DNA of 44,428 nucleotides from a virus, in IMG/VR virus record IMGVR_UViG_3300031951_000338, positions 1 through 44,428 of that record; one strand, given 5' to 3'. A model generated the notes under the pieces. That model had not been told where the DNA came from. It did not search any database and saw only the letters and a list, made by a program, of their open reading frames with translations. Every line of letters begins with the position of its first letter. Positions within the stretch are counted from its first letter, which is position 1. Made by a program: the position numbers and the translations under genes. Shown in pieces: positions 25,930 to 34,113 of this stretch.

Positions 25930-26207
25930 AGCACTTCCTCTAGTTGTGGAAGGTTGGTCTCATTGATGATCATGCTGTAGCCGCCATTGGCTACGATTTG
26001 TTTCAGATGATGTATCTGTAATAGCGTGGGCTCTCCTTTCCCGGCTTTGCATTCGATACCGATAAACTTACCGTCAAGCAATACAAGTATGTCTGGGACA
26101 CCACTTGACCCGTAGCCCCCCGTCACCGGCTTGACGCAGTAACAGTTGAACTTGGCTAAGATCTTATCGACCTTAGCCTTTACCTTTCCTTCTGGGGTTT
26201 GCGCCAT
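25857..26207 (-). CDS. VRR-NUC domain nuclease
   Basis: 116 residues from the ATG at 26207, one base after the upstream stop; the start four codons earlier overlaps that gene. Core: GYGSSGVPDILVLLDGKFIG then IECKAGKGEPT, the PD-(D/E)XK motif of stand-alone VRR-NUC proteins (D in VPDILV, E-x-K in IECK). These are Holliday-junction or structure-specific endonucleases. Likely acts on recombination or packaging intermediates. Confidence 0.9.
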   Translation of the reverse strand: MAQTPEGKVKAKVDKILAKFNCYCVKPVTGGYGSSGVPDILVLLDGKFIGIECKAGKGEPTLLQIHHLKQIVANGGYSMIINETNLPQLEEVLCKIKDNQIPPSMVLTASMRSGDL

Positions 26208-26208
26208 G

Positions 26209-27204
26209 CTACTTGGCAATGAAAGCGTGTGCGGGCGAGAACGGCCCTACGCTTGTACGGAAATAATGCAGGATCTCTAGATCATCGTTGTAGCGATCCA
26301 TCACCGGCAGCGCCCCACGTGCGTACTTGGTGTGTGCAGTCTCATGTTCATAAGCGACACGCATCATGGCGAGGGTTGCGCCGATGTCAGGCATGACCTC
26401 TGCAATAACAGCGGACGGTACACGTCGAGAAGAATGGACCGTGAACTTGTGGTCAGCGTACGGACCTTTCTCAGTGGTAACTTCAGCTACAACAATCTGA
26501 TCCAGAGAATCTACTGCGAGCACCGTACACTGCTTGAATTTCTCTCGTTCTGCCCTGACAGCATCTTGATAAACGGTGTGTTTCCGGTAGTGGTTCAGGT
26601 GATCATTAAACCTATCATCGGAAATGGCTAGCGCAGGCGGGTGTAGACCTTGTTTCGCTACGTTGATGAACTCCAGTAGTGACAGCATGTCTTCAGGCGT
26701 GAGTGACTTGATCTCCCCCTCGCTTGGCTTCAATACATTCGGCGGGATTATGCATGAATACCCGTTGGTGAATGCGCCTTCTGCGAATTTGCGAAACCAG
26801 TGACCTGCTGATGCGTGGTCGCAAGCGGATGTTTTCTTTAGCGCGGCGATCAGATACGGCAAACGCTCGCTACGAAACGTATGCTTGTCCTCAGAATCAG
26901 AACCCCGTGACTTCGAGATGTATGGGCTATAAAAGTGATAGATCACTTTTTGCTCATTGTTATCGTTCACGGTACGACTGCAATACGCGCGGCCCACGGA
27001 GAAACCATCGGGCGTACACAAATAGAATAGACCGTCTAGCGTTGAACTATGAATTGACAGATTGAAACGAACACATAGCTCGGCCACGAAGATCTGAAGC
27101 TCGGGCCACAGTTTCAGAGTCTCAGGGTCATGCTTGAGTTCCCCCGCGCAATGAGGGTGGGCAAAACGGGTGACGGACAAGATGGACGGATTGGTCATGT
27201 TCAT
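26209..27204 (-). CDS. Hypothetical 331-residue protein near the AAA/VWA genes
   Basis: No family recognised. It has a mixed alpha/beta composition with scattered cysteines. A C-terminal HETAH (in AYEHETAHTKY) fits HExxH but the flanking charges make a zinc site doubtful. The ATG at 27204 overlaps the upstream stop (ATGA), placing it in one unit with the 194-residue protein and VWA protein, so it may serve the same process. Confidence 0.65.
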   Translation of the reverse strand: MNMTNPSILSVTRFAHPHCAGELKHDPETLKLWPELQIFVAELCVRFNLSIHSSTLDGLFYLCTPDGFSVGRAYCSRTVNDNNEQKVIYHFYSPYISKSRGSDSEDKHTFRSERLPYLIAALKKTSACDHASAGHWFRKFAEGAFTNGYSCIIPPNVLKPSEGEIKSLTPEDMLSLLEFINVAKQGLHPPALAISDDRFNDHLNHYRKHTVYQDAVRAEREKFKQCTVLAVDSLDQIVVAEVTTEKGPYADHKFTVHSSRRVPSAVIAEVMPDIGATLAMMRVAYEHETAHTKYARGALPVMDRYNDDLEILHYFRTSVGPFSPAHAFIAK

Positions 27205-27785
27205 GGCATTAACTCCTCGAATTTACCTGACGGCATTTGACGTTTGATATAACTGTATGTCATCGCATCCATGATGGAGATCGCAATATCATGCAAGCTG
27301 CTCGTCCTCAGAGTATTGATGTCGTTACTCTTGGAGCCAACTCGCACGACGTTGGCTAAGAACGGCAGAATGTATGAACGATGCGTCAACTTGGCTACCG
27401 ATGTCATATGTGGCATGGCACAAAACAACTGAATGATGCAAGACTCAAGCGGGGACTTCTCTAGTAGATTGAATGCATACTCCTCTCGGTCTGACTGTGA
27501 CAAGTCAAGAAAGTTTGCTGAATGCTGGCCGAACACCTCGATGATCAGATCAGCAATCTCTTCCTCACTTGGTATGGTTTTAATGAATGCGTGTGCAGCC
27601 ATCATGTGATTCTTGTAGTGCTGTCGATGTCTGCGGTACTCACGTCTGTACTCTCCTATCGATGTGGTATTACCATCCAAGATAGATAAAGATGAAGCTG
27701 ACAATGATGCATCCCACACAGACATAACCGATGATTCGGTCACCTGATTCTTCTTTGCGCGTTTCTTCTCGTTGTTCGTAGCCAT
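27201..27785 (-). CDS. Hypothetical 194-residue protein following the VWA gene
   Basis: Lys-rich start, low-complexity Ser stretch (ASLSASSLSILDG), then an all-helical domain of ~140 residues. No family recognised. It begins four bases after the VWA gene stop and ends in an ATGA overlap with the next gene. Confidence 0.65.
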   Translation of the reverse strand: MATNNEKKRAKKNQVTESSVMSVWDASLSASSLSILDGNTTSIGEYRREYRRHRQHYKNHMMAAHAFIKTIPSEEEIADLIIEVFGQHSANFLDLSQSDREEYAFNLLEKSPLESCIIQLFCAMPHMTSVAKLTHRSYILPFLANVVRVGSKSNDINTLRTSSLHDIAISIMDAMTYSYIKRQMPSGKFEELMP

Positions 27786-27789
27786 TCAT

Positions 27790-29106
27790 TTATTTCTCCA
27801 TGCGAACAGAACGCCCACCAGCGGGCGGGGTGAAGTGACGATTCTCTGTAACAAGCCACAGCGTCGGGATCGTTATCGCCCACTGCGGTGAATTCTCTAC
27901 GTACCCGTCGGTGAACACGACGACGCACTCGGCAGGGATCTTGTTCTTCCCAATGTAGTCAGCGACGCAACTGACCCGTGTACCCCCACCCCCCTCGGGC
28001 TTGAGAAGCGTACGGATCTGATGGTATTGCTCGGGTAGAAATTTCTGCTCCGAGTGGACCTTTGTGTCCCACCACAGCACACGCACAGTCTCGGGCTCGC
28101 ACATCTCGCATATCGACGCAAGCTCTGTCGCCATCTCGTTGAGTTGCTTCTGACCGATTGAACCTGATGTGTCGATGGCGACGACGATCTCGCCCACTGT
28201 CTCGTTCATTACGCTGGGAATGTATAGATCATTAGCGAGCAAGCGACGGTTGTACCGACGCCATGTGTACTCGTCTTTGCCTTTGGTGTGTGAGGACACA
28301 AACTCACGCAGCACGTCTTGCCACGACACCGCAGACTCAAGTGCCTCGGTGATCGCACGTGGCATCTTTGCACCAAGCCTACCAGCGAGGATACCGCCTT
28401 GCCGCAGTGCGTCTTCGATCTGCTTGGATTGTTTCTTCACTGCCTCAGCATCCATCGACTGCGCACGCTCGATGTCATGCTCGTCGGCGTTGGTCAGGTC
28501 ATGCGTCTGACCATTGACTGTGATCTCGTTCTTCTCTGACTGATTAGAGTCCTGACGGCTGTCAGGAGACTGATTACCCTCGCTATCTCCTTGACCACTG
28601 GGCTTGGGGTTGCCGCTCCCCTCGCTGTTCTTCGGTTGGCAGTGTTGCTTGAGATACGCGAATACCTCAGGGAAAGACCAATCGTTGAACATCGGGTCGA
28701 ACACACCACCAGCGGGTAGCCTGAGCAATGGTTCTTCTGTGCCTTGCAACTTCACGCGGATGTTGCAGATGATCCCGTTCACAACGAAGTCCGCTGCGAT
28801 ATTCGCTAGCTGACGTGACTCCTCGAACAAGTGCTTGCCGCGCAGCAACTGATTGAGCGCGACGTGCAGGTTCTCGTGCAGCACCAACGCACGTACCTCC
28901 GGGTCACTTAGCGTGGCGAGGAACTGCGCACAGTACCGCTTGTTCAAACCATCAGTGTAGGCAGTGAAGTTACCCTCGATCACCTCGTTCTTACCCATGA
29001 GTAAGACACCACTGTACAACGCGGTACTTGGCTGACGCATTAGCGCGATGTGCGCTTTCTTGATACGCATCGACTGCTCTTCGACTATAGACATAACGTC
29101 TTGCAT
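27790..29106 (-). CDS. VWA-domain protein with N-terminal HExxH domain (DUF2201/CobT-like)
   Basis: 438 residues. N-terminal metallopeptidase-like domain with HENLH (H77, E78, H81) in VRALVLHENLHVALNQLL; a Gly/Ser/Gln linker ~158-195; a C-terminal von Willebrand A-like domain with MIDAS motif DTSGS (312-316), WWDTK and VVFTDGY. This layout matches DUF2201/VWA proteins that partner MoxR- or CobS-like AAA ATPases, one of which is encoded next door. GGAG site 6 nt from the ATG. A palindrome copy lies in the linker. Confidence 0.85.
   Translation of the reverse strand: MQDVMSIVEEQSMRIKKAHIALMRQPSTALYSGVLLMGKNEVIEGNFTAYTDGLNKRYCAQFLATLSDPEVRALVLHENLHVALNQLLRGKHLFEESRQLANIAADFVVNGIICNIRVKLQGTEEPLLRLPAGGVFDPMFNDWSFPEVFAYLKQHCQPKNSEGSGNPKPSGQGDSEGNQSPDSRQDSNQSEKNEITVNGQTHDLTNADEHDIERAQSMDAEAVKKQSKQIEDALRQGGILAGRLGAKMPRAITEALESAVSWQDVLREFVSSHTKGKDEYTWRRYNRRLLANDLYIPSVMNETVGEIVVAIDTSGSIGQKQLNEMATELASICEMCEPETVRVLWWDTKVHSEQKFLPEQYHQIRTLLKPEGGGGTRVSCVADYIGKNKIPAECVVVFTDGYVENSPQWAITIPTLWLVTENRHFTPPAGGRSVRMEK
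28551..28566 (-). repeat. CCTGACA palindrome, intragenic copy (VWA gene)
   Basis: CCTGAC-GGCT-GTCAGG on the plus strand, 7-nt arms with the flanking T/A. It encodes PDSRQD (residues 181-186) in the interdomain linker, in the same frame as the copy in the DUF6378 gene. Confidence 0.85.
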
Positions 29107-29197
29107 GACTGACTCCTACGTTGGGACTACATTTTCACTACAAAAACACAACTTGACTATTAGGGGAAACGCTAATGTCTCCCCCGAGCCTCAGGCA

Positions 29198-30304
29198 TTA
29201 CAGCAACACGTGATTCTTGATGCACCAATTCTTGATTGCCTCGTTGCGACGTGCGAGTTTGGAAGCGCGGGGTGTGCGTACCATCTGCGTAAAGAAGATC
29301 GATTGGACCTCGGCCGACGGCACACGGTTGACCCACACCATAAACTTCTCTAGATCATCGTGATTGTCGAGCGTATCCACCGCCTGCAACATGATCATCA
29401 ACTGAGCGGCGATGTCATCAGGCACAGATATGTTGTCCGGGTCGCGCACAATGTCCTTCACGTCATCCAATGATTTATCCATAGCCATCAGCGCACTCAT
29501 CTGTGCAGCCGCAGCCGCGCCGATTGTGCCAGCGAGCATTGCTTGCGTTGCCTGTGGCCCGAACACGTCACGGTTACGCACGATCACATCCGACTTGGCA
29601 AGCGAGCGCGGCGAGACAAACGAAAGCGTCCCCATGTTTGGCTTGAAGATGAACTCGTTATTCTCTTGCCCACCGTCACGGTATGAATTCAAACAGCGCG
29701 GCGTGAGAGCAACGAACGTGCGGATAGAGCGATGGATGTTGTTCTCTGCCGCCCAGAGTCCCCACTCGTCATGGTCAGGCTTTTTCATCTCCACACGACA
29801 CACGCGATTACCTGCATGAGCGAGCATCGTGTCACCGACACCATCTGAAGCATTGTTAGATGTGGCAGCAACCATCGATCCCTGCGGCAGCGGCACGTCA
29901 CCGATCATCCGCTCCAACATCAACCGAGTGAAGATGACTTGCAGCATCTTCGGTGCTTTCAATAGCTCATCTAGAAAAATGAACTTCGGCTTGCCGCTAC
30001 CCATCTTGAACAGCGACGCGACGTAATACTCAAGGCTCTGCTTCTCATGGTTGGGCACGACCATGCCGATGTCCTGCATGTCCTTCACTGGGCAGTCCAC
30101 GTAGATATAGTCATACTTGTCGTCCGGATAGTCATCACCGGGCTTGCGCCAGCGGTCACCCATGTCTTCTGCGACCATAGCAAGTAGTGAAGTCTTACCG
30201 CAGCCGGGCTCGGATTGGATGACCATTGTCAGTGAGGGCGTGATCACCGGGATAGCACGACGCAGGTCGGCGATTGTCATCAGGGGAACGGTGTTGATCT
30301 GCAT
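29198..30304 (-). CDS. MoxR/CobS-like AAA+ ATPase
   Basis: 368 residues. Walker A SEPGCGKTS (31-39), Walker B KFIFLDELLKAP (LDEL 111-114), sensor 1 GSMVAATSNNAS, and FVSPRSL as a sensor-2-like region. The compact MoxR/CobS type acts with VWA proteins as a chaperone or metal-insertion motor; the VWA partner follows after 91 nt. A palindrome ends 18 nt before the ATG; the ribosome site is AGAGGA. Cobalt chelation is unlikely in a phage; remodelling of a complex is more plausible. Confidence 0.88.
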   Translation of the reverse strand: MQINTVPLMTIADLRRAIPVITPSLTMVIQSEPGCGKTSLLAMVAEDMGDRWRKPGDDYPDDKYDYIYVDCPVKDMQDIGMVVPNHEKQSLEYYVASLFKMGSGKPKFIFLDELLKAPKMLQVIFTRLMLERMIGDVPLPQGSMVAATSNNASDGVGDTMLAHAGNRVCRVEMKKPDHDEWGLWAAENNIHRSIRTFVALTPRCLNSYRDGGQENNEFIFKPNMGTLSFVSPRSLAKSDVIVRNRDVFGPQATQAMLAGTIGAAAAAQMSALMAMDKSLDDVKDIVRDPDNISVPDDIAAQLMIMLQAVDTLDNHDDLEKFMVWVNRVPSAEVQSIFFTQMVRTPRASKLARRNEAIKNWCIKNHVLL

Positions 30305-30322
30305 GATGTCCTCTATTAGTTT

Positions 30323-30338
30323 CCTGACAGATGTCAGG
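30323..30338 (-). repeat. CCTGACA palindrome upstream of the AAA gene
   Basis: CCTGACA-GA-TGTCAGG, 18 nt from the AAA ATG. On the minus strand it is followed by AAAC, as at 31371 and 34098. Confidence 0.9.
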
Positions 30339-30391
30339 GCGTTGGTTAGTGGTTTGTGTGATTGATGTTGATGTGGTTGGTTAGCGCGGGG

Positions 30392-31321
30392 TTACTCGTC
30401 GATCTCCTCCTCTTCGCTCATGGATGAAAACACTGCGTACTTGTTCAAGATGTTGTCCACACCCTCCTTGACGATGCTGCGAACGGCCTCCGATTCGCGG
30501 ATGTCCTCTGCCGTAAATGATGCCAGTGCTTGCTCTAGCTCACTACGCGCGGCCTCGACCTCGGGGTTGTTTGATGGGTTGAACTCCTTGAACGTGTTGA
30601 TCATGTCACGCGCTTTGGTGATCGTTGCGTCGTAGATCCTGCGCTTCTTGGTCTTCACGTTCCCCTTGTCGTCCGTCACCTCCTCGGTCTCGCAACAATA
30701 AGAGATTGAACGCATCACGTCACCCATGCGCTTGAGTTGATCGGATGCCAGCCTGTCGATGATTGCCTTGGTCTGTCGGCTGTATGTCTCGTGCAAGTCC
30801 TCGGCGATCTCCTGAGCAATCGAACAGCGGTAGTCCTGCATTGGCACGTCGCATGTGAAAAGCTCCATCGAAAACCGCTTGATCATCTTGTCCCTGTGCG
30901 GGTAGGCGTTGCGGTTGAACATGTCGCCTTGCTTGAAAGCCATGTCCGAAATGATCCCGTCGTATGCGTTATAGAAGTTCTGGAGCATCACATCCCAGTC
31001 CGCTTTTAGTTGTTTGTACTCTGCGTTGAACTTGGGCAAGAGCATGAACGGAAGAAAGTATTGCTTCTTTGTCCACTCGAACGCCACGCGGTTCATCCAG
31101 TTGTCCACTGTCTGACGGTGGTTCATCAATGCTTTGTGCAGCGGGTGACCTGCGAGCAAAAACTGCGTGACCTTGGCTGCGTTCTTGTCCGCCTTCTTGG
31201 CAGCGGTGAGTTCTGCGCTTGCACTACGCGCGGCAGCGGTGAAGGTGGGGATCTTCATCTCGACGTTGACGAGGACGCCACTGGAGGCGAGCGAGATGAG
31301 ATGGGCTGGCTTTTGCAACAT
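30392..31321 (-). CDS. DUF3150-like helical protein, partner of AAA/VWA pair
   Basis: 309 residues, nearly all helix, with an acidic end (SEEEEIDE). LLPKFNAEYKQLKADWDVML and FVAL-free helical repeats resemble DUF3150 proteins, which co-occur with CobS-like ATPases and CobT-like VWA proteins in phages and proteobacteria. First gene of the second promoter unit; AGGAG lies 9 nt before its ATG. Possibly the substrate adaptor or scaffold of the AAA machine. Family assignment is by eye and context. Confidence 0.65.
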   Translation of the reverse strand: MLQKPAHLISLASSGVLVNVEMKIPTFTAAARSASAELTAAKKADKNAAKVTQFLLAGHPLHKALMNHRQTVDNWMNRVAFEWTKKQYFLPFMLLPKFNAEYKQLKADWDVMLQNFYNAYDGIISDMAFKQGDMFNRNAYPHRDKMIKRFSMELFTCDVPMQDYRCSIAQEIAEDLHETYSRQTKAIIDRLASDQLKRMGDVMRSISYCCETEEVTDDKGNVKTKKRRIYDATITKARDMINTFKEFNPSNNPEVEAARSELEQALASFTAEDIRESEAVRSIVKEGVDNILNKYAVFSSMSEEEEIDE

Positions 31322-31370
31322 GATGACTACTCCTGACTGATTGATTTACTAGATGGTGACTGATTTGTTT

Positions 31371-31386
31371 CCTGACATTTGTCAGG
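31371..31386 (-). repeat. CCTGACA palindrome in the leader of the DUF3150-like gene
   Basis: CCTGACA-TT-TGTCAGG, 49 nt from the ATG and ~65 nt downstream of the predicted transcription start of promoter 1. Minus-strand right flank AAAC. Confidence 0.9.
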
Positions 31387-31431
31387 ACACTAACTGCAAA
31401 AGAGCGAGGCAAACTGAACTAACCACAGGGC

Positions 31432-31493
31432 AGCAAAGAGTAGCCTGCCCCAAACCGAAGTGTACCATAACTTGACGTATACGTCAAGCGTCT
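31432..31493 (-). repeat. 62-nt promoter direct repeat, copy 1
   Basis: About 62 nt closely repeated at 32543-32604, with a fully identical right half covering ACCATAAC, the palindrome TTGACGTATACGTCAA and GCGTCTA. The divergent part corresponds to the -10 region and start site, so the two promoters share an operator but may differ in strength. Confidence 0.9.
31459..31487 (-). promoter_or_regulatory. Promoter 1 with overlapping operator
   Basis: Minus strand: -35 TTGACG (31487-31482), 17-nt spacer, -10 TACACT (31464-31459). The -35 lies within the perfect 16-nt palindrome TTGACGTATACGTCAA (31472-31487), so a dimeric regulator bound there would cover the promoter. It should drive the DUF3150-AAA-VWA unit leftwards. 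Confidence 0.75.
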
Positions 31494-31512
31494 ACAACAA
31501 AAACTTTATCTA

Positions 31513-31833
31513 TCACTGAACCACCTGCGAGGGGGCATGGGTTGCTTTCATGCTGGCTTTCAGGTCCTTCTCTATCAAGCGATAGCGCTCGGTCATGTGT
31601 TCGCATACTTGTTCAGGGGTTATCCCTACGTAGATCAGCCGGATGGTCAACATCGTAGCCAGCAATGAAATTTCTTCTTGAAGCGAAAAGATGCGCGTTG
31701 TGTCATTGACCTCCATCTCAGTATTGAACAGCCTGTTGACCAACATCTCCATCATGCGCGAGCGGGTGTAAATCTCGGCCTCCTCGGGGGTTGTGGTCTC
31801 GGGGTTGATTGTTTGCACTCCGATCTTTTCCAT
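31513..31833 (-). CDS. Hypothetical 106-residue helical protein
   Basis: Helical and moderately acidic; SLQEEISLLATMLTIRLIYV is a hydrophobic helix, probably a packing core rather than a membrane span. No family recognised. AAAGG site upstream. It is the third gene from promoter 2; promoter 1 starts just past its stop. Confidence 0.6.
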   Translation of the reverse strand: MEKIGVQTINPETTTPEEAEIYTRSRMMEMLVNRLFNTEMEVNDTTRIFSLQEEISLLATMLTIRLIYVGITPEQVCEHMTERYRLIEKDLKASMKATHAPSQVVQ

Positions 31834-31836
31834 GAC

Positions 31837-32055
31837 TTACCTTTGCTTGAGGTTTATACCGATCAGGTCGGCAGGATTTCTCACGTGAATGTAGTTGCTT
31901 TTGTGCAGGGGGGCAATCGTGTGTCGGGTCTTGCGCGACTCCTCCTCTCCACAGGGTAGACACAGCGTGTACCCGTTCTTGCGACGCTTGGCGGAGAAAA
32001 CCTCTCCACAAAGCAAACAATGCGGGCGGATCTTGGTGTCGCTCTCGTCGTTCAT
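31837..32055 (-). CDS. Small zinc-finger protein
   Basis: 72 residues. CLLCGEVF and CLPCGEEE form two CxxC pairs separated by ~13 residues around a basic KRRKNG loop, a typical treble-clef or zinc ribbon. Conserved-looking tail HKSNYIHVRNPADLIGINL. Start overlaps the upstream stop (ATGA). A likely DNA- or RNA-binding early protein, possibly regulatory. Confidence 0.7.
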   Translation of the reverse strand: MNDESDTKIRPHCLLCGEVFSAKRRKNGYTLCLPCGEEESRKTRHTIAPLHKSNYIHVRNPADLIGINLKQR

Positions 32056-32471
32056 TCTTGCTCCCCTCTTTTCTGGATCCGCTGCTCAAGTTCCTGCCAA
32101 GCCTGTTCTTCAAGCTCGGTCTCGCACTCGGTGGTTGGGGTCACGATGGTCAAGGAGCGCGGGGGGACGAACTTGTAGTTGTCTTTGGCAGGTGCAGTCA
32201 AGGGATTGAATACATAACTGTCGGGGTTGTAGTCGTCGGCGCGTTCCTCGGTCTTCGGCGCATTCTCTGTGTCAATCATCTGCCAACCGTGTTCAATCAT
32301 GTGTGAGGCAACCGCGTCGGGATCTGCCTCGCCGAGTTCCTCAGGGGTGAATGCGACGATTGCGTAACCTCGCTCAATAAATCTCTCCATCAAAAGGAAG
32401 AGGGTTGCCTCATCGGGGCAACGGGGGACAGCGGTGTGGTCGGGGTGAGAGATGTGGTCGGGTTGCTTCAT
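32052..32471 (-). CDS. First early protein of the long minus unit, function unknown
   Basis: 139 residues from the ATG at 32471 with GAGGAG 6 nt upstream; a longer in-frame reading would run across a palindrome and the predicted leader, so it is rejected. ERGYAIVAFTPEELGEADPDAV suggests a small alpha/beta unit, followed by an acidic disordered half. No family recognised. First gene after promoter 2, so among the earliest expressed. Confidence 0.65.
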   Translation of the reverse strand: MKQPDHISHPDHTAVPRCPDEATLFLLMERFIERGYAIVAFTPEELGEADPDAVASHMIEHGWQMIDTENAPKTEERADDYNPDSYVFNPLTAPAKDNYKFVPPRSLTIVTPTTECETELEEQAWQELEQRIQKRGEQE

Positions 32472-32492
32472 GGTCTGCTCCTCAGTTGAAAT

Positions 32493-32508
32493 CCTGACAG
32501 TTGTCAGG
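32493..32508 (-). repeat. CCTGACA palindrome in the leader of promoter 2
   Basis: CCTGACA-GT-TGTCAGG, 21 nt from the ATG of the 139-residue gene, ~55 nt downstream of the predicted start of promoter 2. Extended minus-strand core identical to the copy at 21454. Confidence 0.9.
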
Positions 32509-32542
32509 GAAGTAAGTAGCGCAACTGCGCCGGGTAGGGGAA

Positions 32543-32604
32543 AGCAAAGATCAGCCTGCCCCAAAGCGTATGGTACCATAACTTGACGTATACGTCAAGC
32601 GTCT
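32543..32604 (-). repeat. 62-nt promoter direct repeat, copy 2
   Basis: Second copy of the promoter repeat at 31432-31493, 1111 nt away and in the same orientation. Confidence 0.9.
32570..32598 (-). promoter_or_regulatory. Promoter 2 with overlapping operator
   Basis: Minus strand: -35 TTGACG (32598-32593), 17-nt spacer, -10 TACCAT (32575-32570). The -35 again lies in TTGACGTATACGTCAA (32583-32598). The -10 is weaker than that of promoter 1. It should drive the 139-mer and the genes that follow. Confidence 0.7.
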
Positions 32605-32755
32605 AGATGAAATAGTTTAGTTATAGCGGGGGTTGGTGAGGGATTTGGGGTGTTCTGGGTTTGTTCTAATGTTCTAAAATTTGTTCTAAAAATAAACGTA
32701 AAGTTAGAACAAGAAGTTTACGTATGTGAAGGGGGAGAGAGTGTGTAAGTGCTTG

Positions 32756-32793
<38 letters not shown>

Positions 32794-33055
32794 ATATTGT
32801 TTGTTCTAATGTTCTAAGATTTTTGGGGGGGACGGGGGGTTGGCGACTCATTTTTTGCTATACGTCAGGTTCCCACTTGCCAATCCCCTCGCTTGCAAAA
32901 AGATGCGTCCGGACGGCGTATACCCTAACTTTACGGAACAAATAGAACAAGTAGAACATTCTTTAAAATCAAGGACTTACAAATACCCCTATTGTTGACC
33001 TGTTCTATATTTTTAGAACAAAAAGTTTACGTAAGCAAAAAACCGCCGAAATTTC

Positions 33056-33071
33056 CCTGACAACTGTCAGG
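33056..33071 (+). repeat. CCTGACA palindrome in the control region (opposite orientation)
   Basis: CCTGACA-AC-TGTCAGG followed by AAAC on the plus strand. It is the only copy whose GGA-side points rightwards, and no gene start follows it. It lies 36 nt right of the last iteron. Confidence 0.9.
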
Positions 33072-33205
33072 AAACTATTTAGCTAAATGAAGTAAAACGC
33101 TGTTATTTAATTACTCAGTGCGATCGTGACGCGTCAGCCGTGTATTACACGCACGAGCCTAGCATGCGCGCGACGACGAAGAACTGGCATCGCGGGGCGA
33201 GGGCG

Positions 33206-33240
33206 CAAAAAAAGCCCGGCAGACTTGCGTCTGCCGGGCT
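33206..33240 (-). terminator. Strong rho-independent terminator
   Basis: Minus strand: AGCCCGGCAGAC, loop GCAA, GTCTGCCGGGCT, a perfect 12-bp stem, then seven T residues. It lies 15 nt after the stop of the 249-residue gene, insulating the origin-like region from that transcript. Confidence 0.97.
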
Positions 33241-33254
33241 GCATGGTCTAGGGT

Positions 33255-34004
33255 TTACTTGTCCCAGACCTTACGGAACGCTGCGATCGCCGCTTTTACT
33301 TTGGCGGTGTCTGCCGCTTCATCACCCCGTTTTGCTGCGTTCGCCGCGCGGGTCTCAATCTGATCAAGCACTCCGGGTTTGCCGGTCTCGCCCAGCAGCC
33401 ACGTCTCGAAGTCAGATGCTGCTGCTGTCCGTGTACGCTTCGCAGTGCTACATGCAAGGCGCAGACGTTTCCAGTTTTGATCCCGGTAATTGTTCGCCCG
33501 GTCTCGCATTTCCGTGATCAGAGACTTGTATGCTTTACCGAACAGACCCGATCCGCCGACAGACGCAGGGCGTTTTTCCAGTGCCCCAAAATCAGACCGA
33601 GACATTGACCACGCAAGGTGATAGGTCAGTGCCAGCAGCACGGGCGGATCTTTTTGCTCCCGCAGTGCATCAAATTCGTCGCGGGTCAATGCGACGAAAC
33701 CGTCAGCCGTTTCCGCGCCAGCAGGGATAATCGCCCGATAGAGCATTTCGCCGCGCTGGTTCGAGTACCGATCGACGACACCCGCGCTGAAATCGTCGTA
33801 AAACAAAACAGCAGCGGGTGTCTTGTAATCGTAATCCTGATCGCCGAAACCGATCAGATCGGGGCATGCCCGCACTACGCTTGCGAGTTCAGCCAGACGA
33901 TCGCCCGTGGCTGCTACCTGATCGCCAATCTTGCGGGCGATGGTGGAAGAGTAAACGGACAGGGACAGGGCAGCGTTAGCTGCTGGGGTTTGCTTTGTTG
34001 CCAT
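33255..34004 (-). CDS. Isolated early protein, function unknown
   Basis: 249 residues from the ATG at 34004, with GGAG 6-7 nt upstream; a longer reading adds ten residues without a better site. Helical with an aromatic patch (FGDQDYDYKTPAAVLFYDDF) and a basic stretch (NYRDQNWKRLRLACSTAKR). No family recognised. It is a single-gene unit with its own terminator, next to the origin-like region and far from relatives in function, a typical place for a host-takeover or replication-control protein (inference). Confidence 0.65.
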   Translation of the reverse strand: MATKQTPAANAALSLSVYSSTIARKIGDQVAATGDRLAELASVVRACPDLIGFGDQDYDYKTPAAVLFYDDFSAGVVDRYSNQRGEMLYRAIIPAGAETADGFVALTRDEFDALREQKDPPVLLALTYHLAWSMSRSDFGALEKRPASVGGSGLFGKAYKSLITEMRDRANNYRDQNWKRLRLACSTAKRTRTAAASDFETWLLGETGKPGVLDQIETRAANAAKRGDEAADTAKVKAAIAAFRKVWDK

Positions 34005-34097
34005 GATGCACTCCATGTGATCAGACCGGATCACGTCGGTATCGGCACGTCGCCGATGTATTATTTATGCCTGATTCTGCGTGGCTTTGTCCAGTTT

Positions 34098-34113
34098 CCT
34101 GACACTTGTCAGG
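34098..34113 (-). repeat. CCTGACA palindrome upstream of the 249-residue gene
   Basis: CCTGACA-CT-TGTCAGG, 93 nt from the ATG; minus-strand right flank AAAC. Rightmost copy in the window. Confidence 0.9.

Noticed and set aside
26550-26570. Another partial CCTGACA element (CCCTGACAGCAT)
   Set aside because: Only the left arm matches, inside coding sequence without linker context; likely chance.
26209-27204. HETAH in the 331-residue protein as a third metallopeptidase
   Set aside because: Charged residues flank the motif and no other zincin feature is visible; kept only as a remark.
33140-33517. Plus-strand open frame across 33140-33517
   Set aside because: It runs through the terminator and antisense to the 249-residue gene, with no ribosome site.
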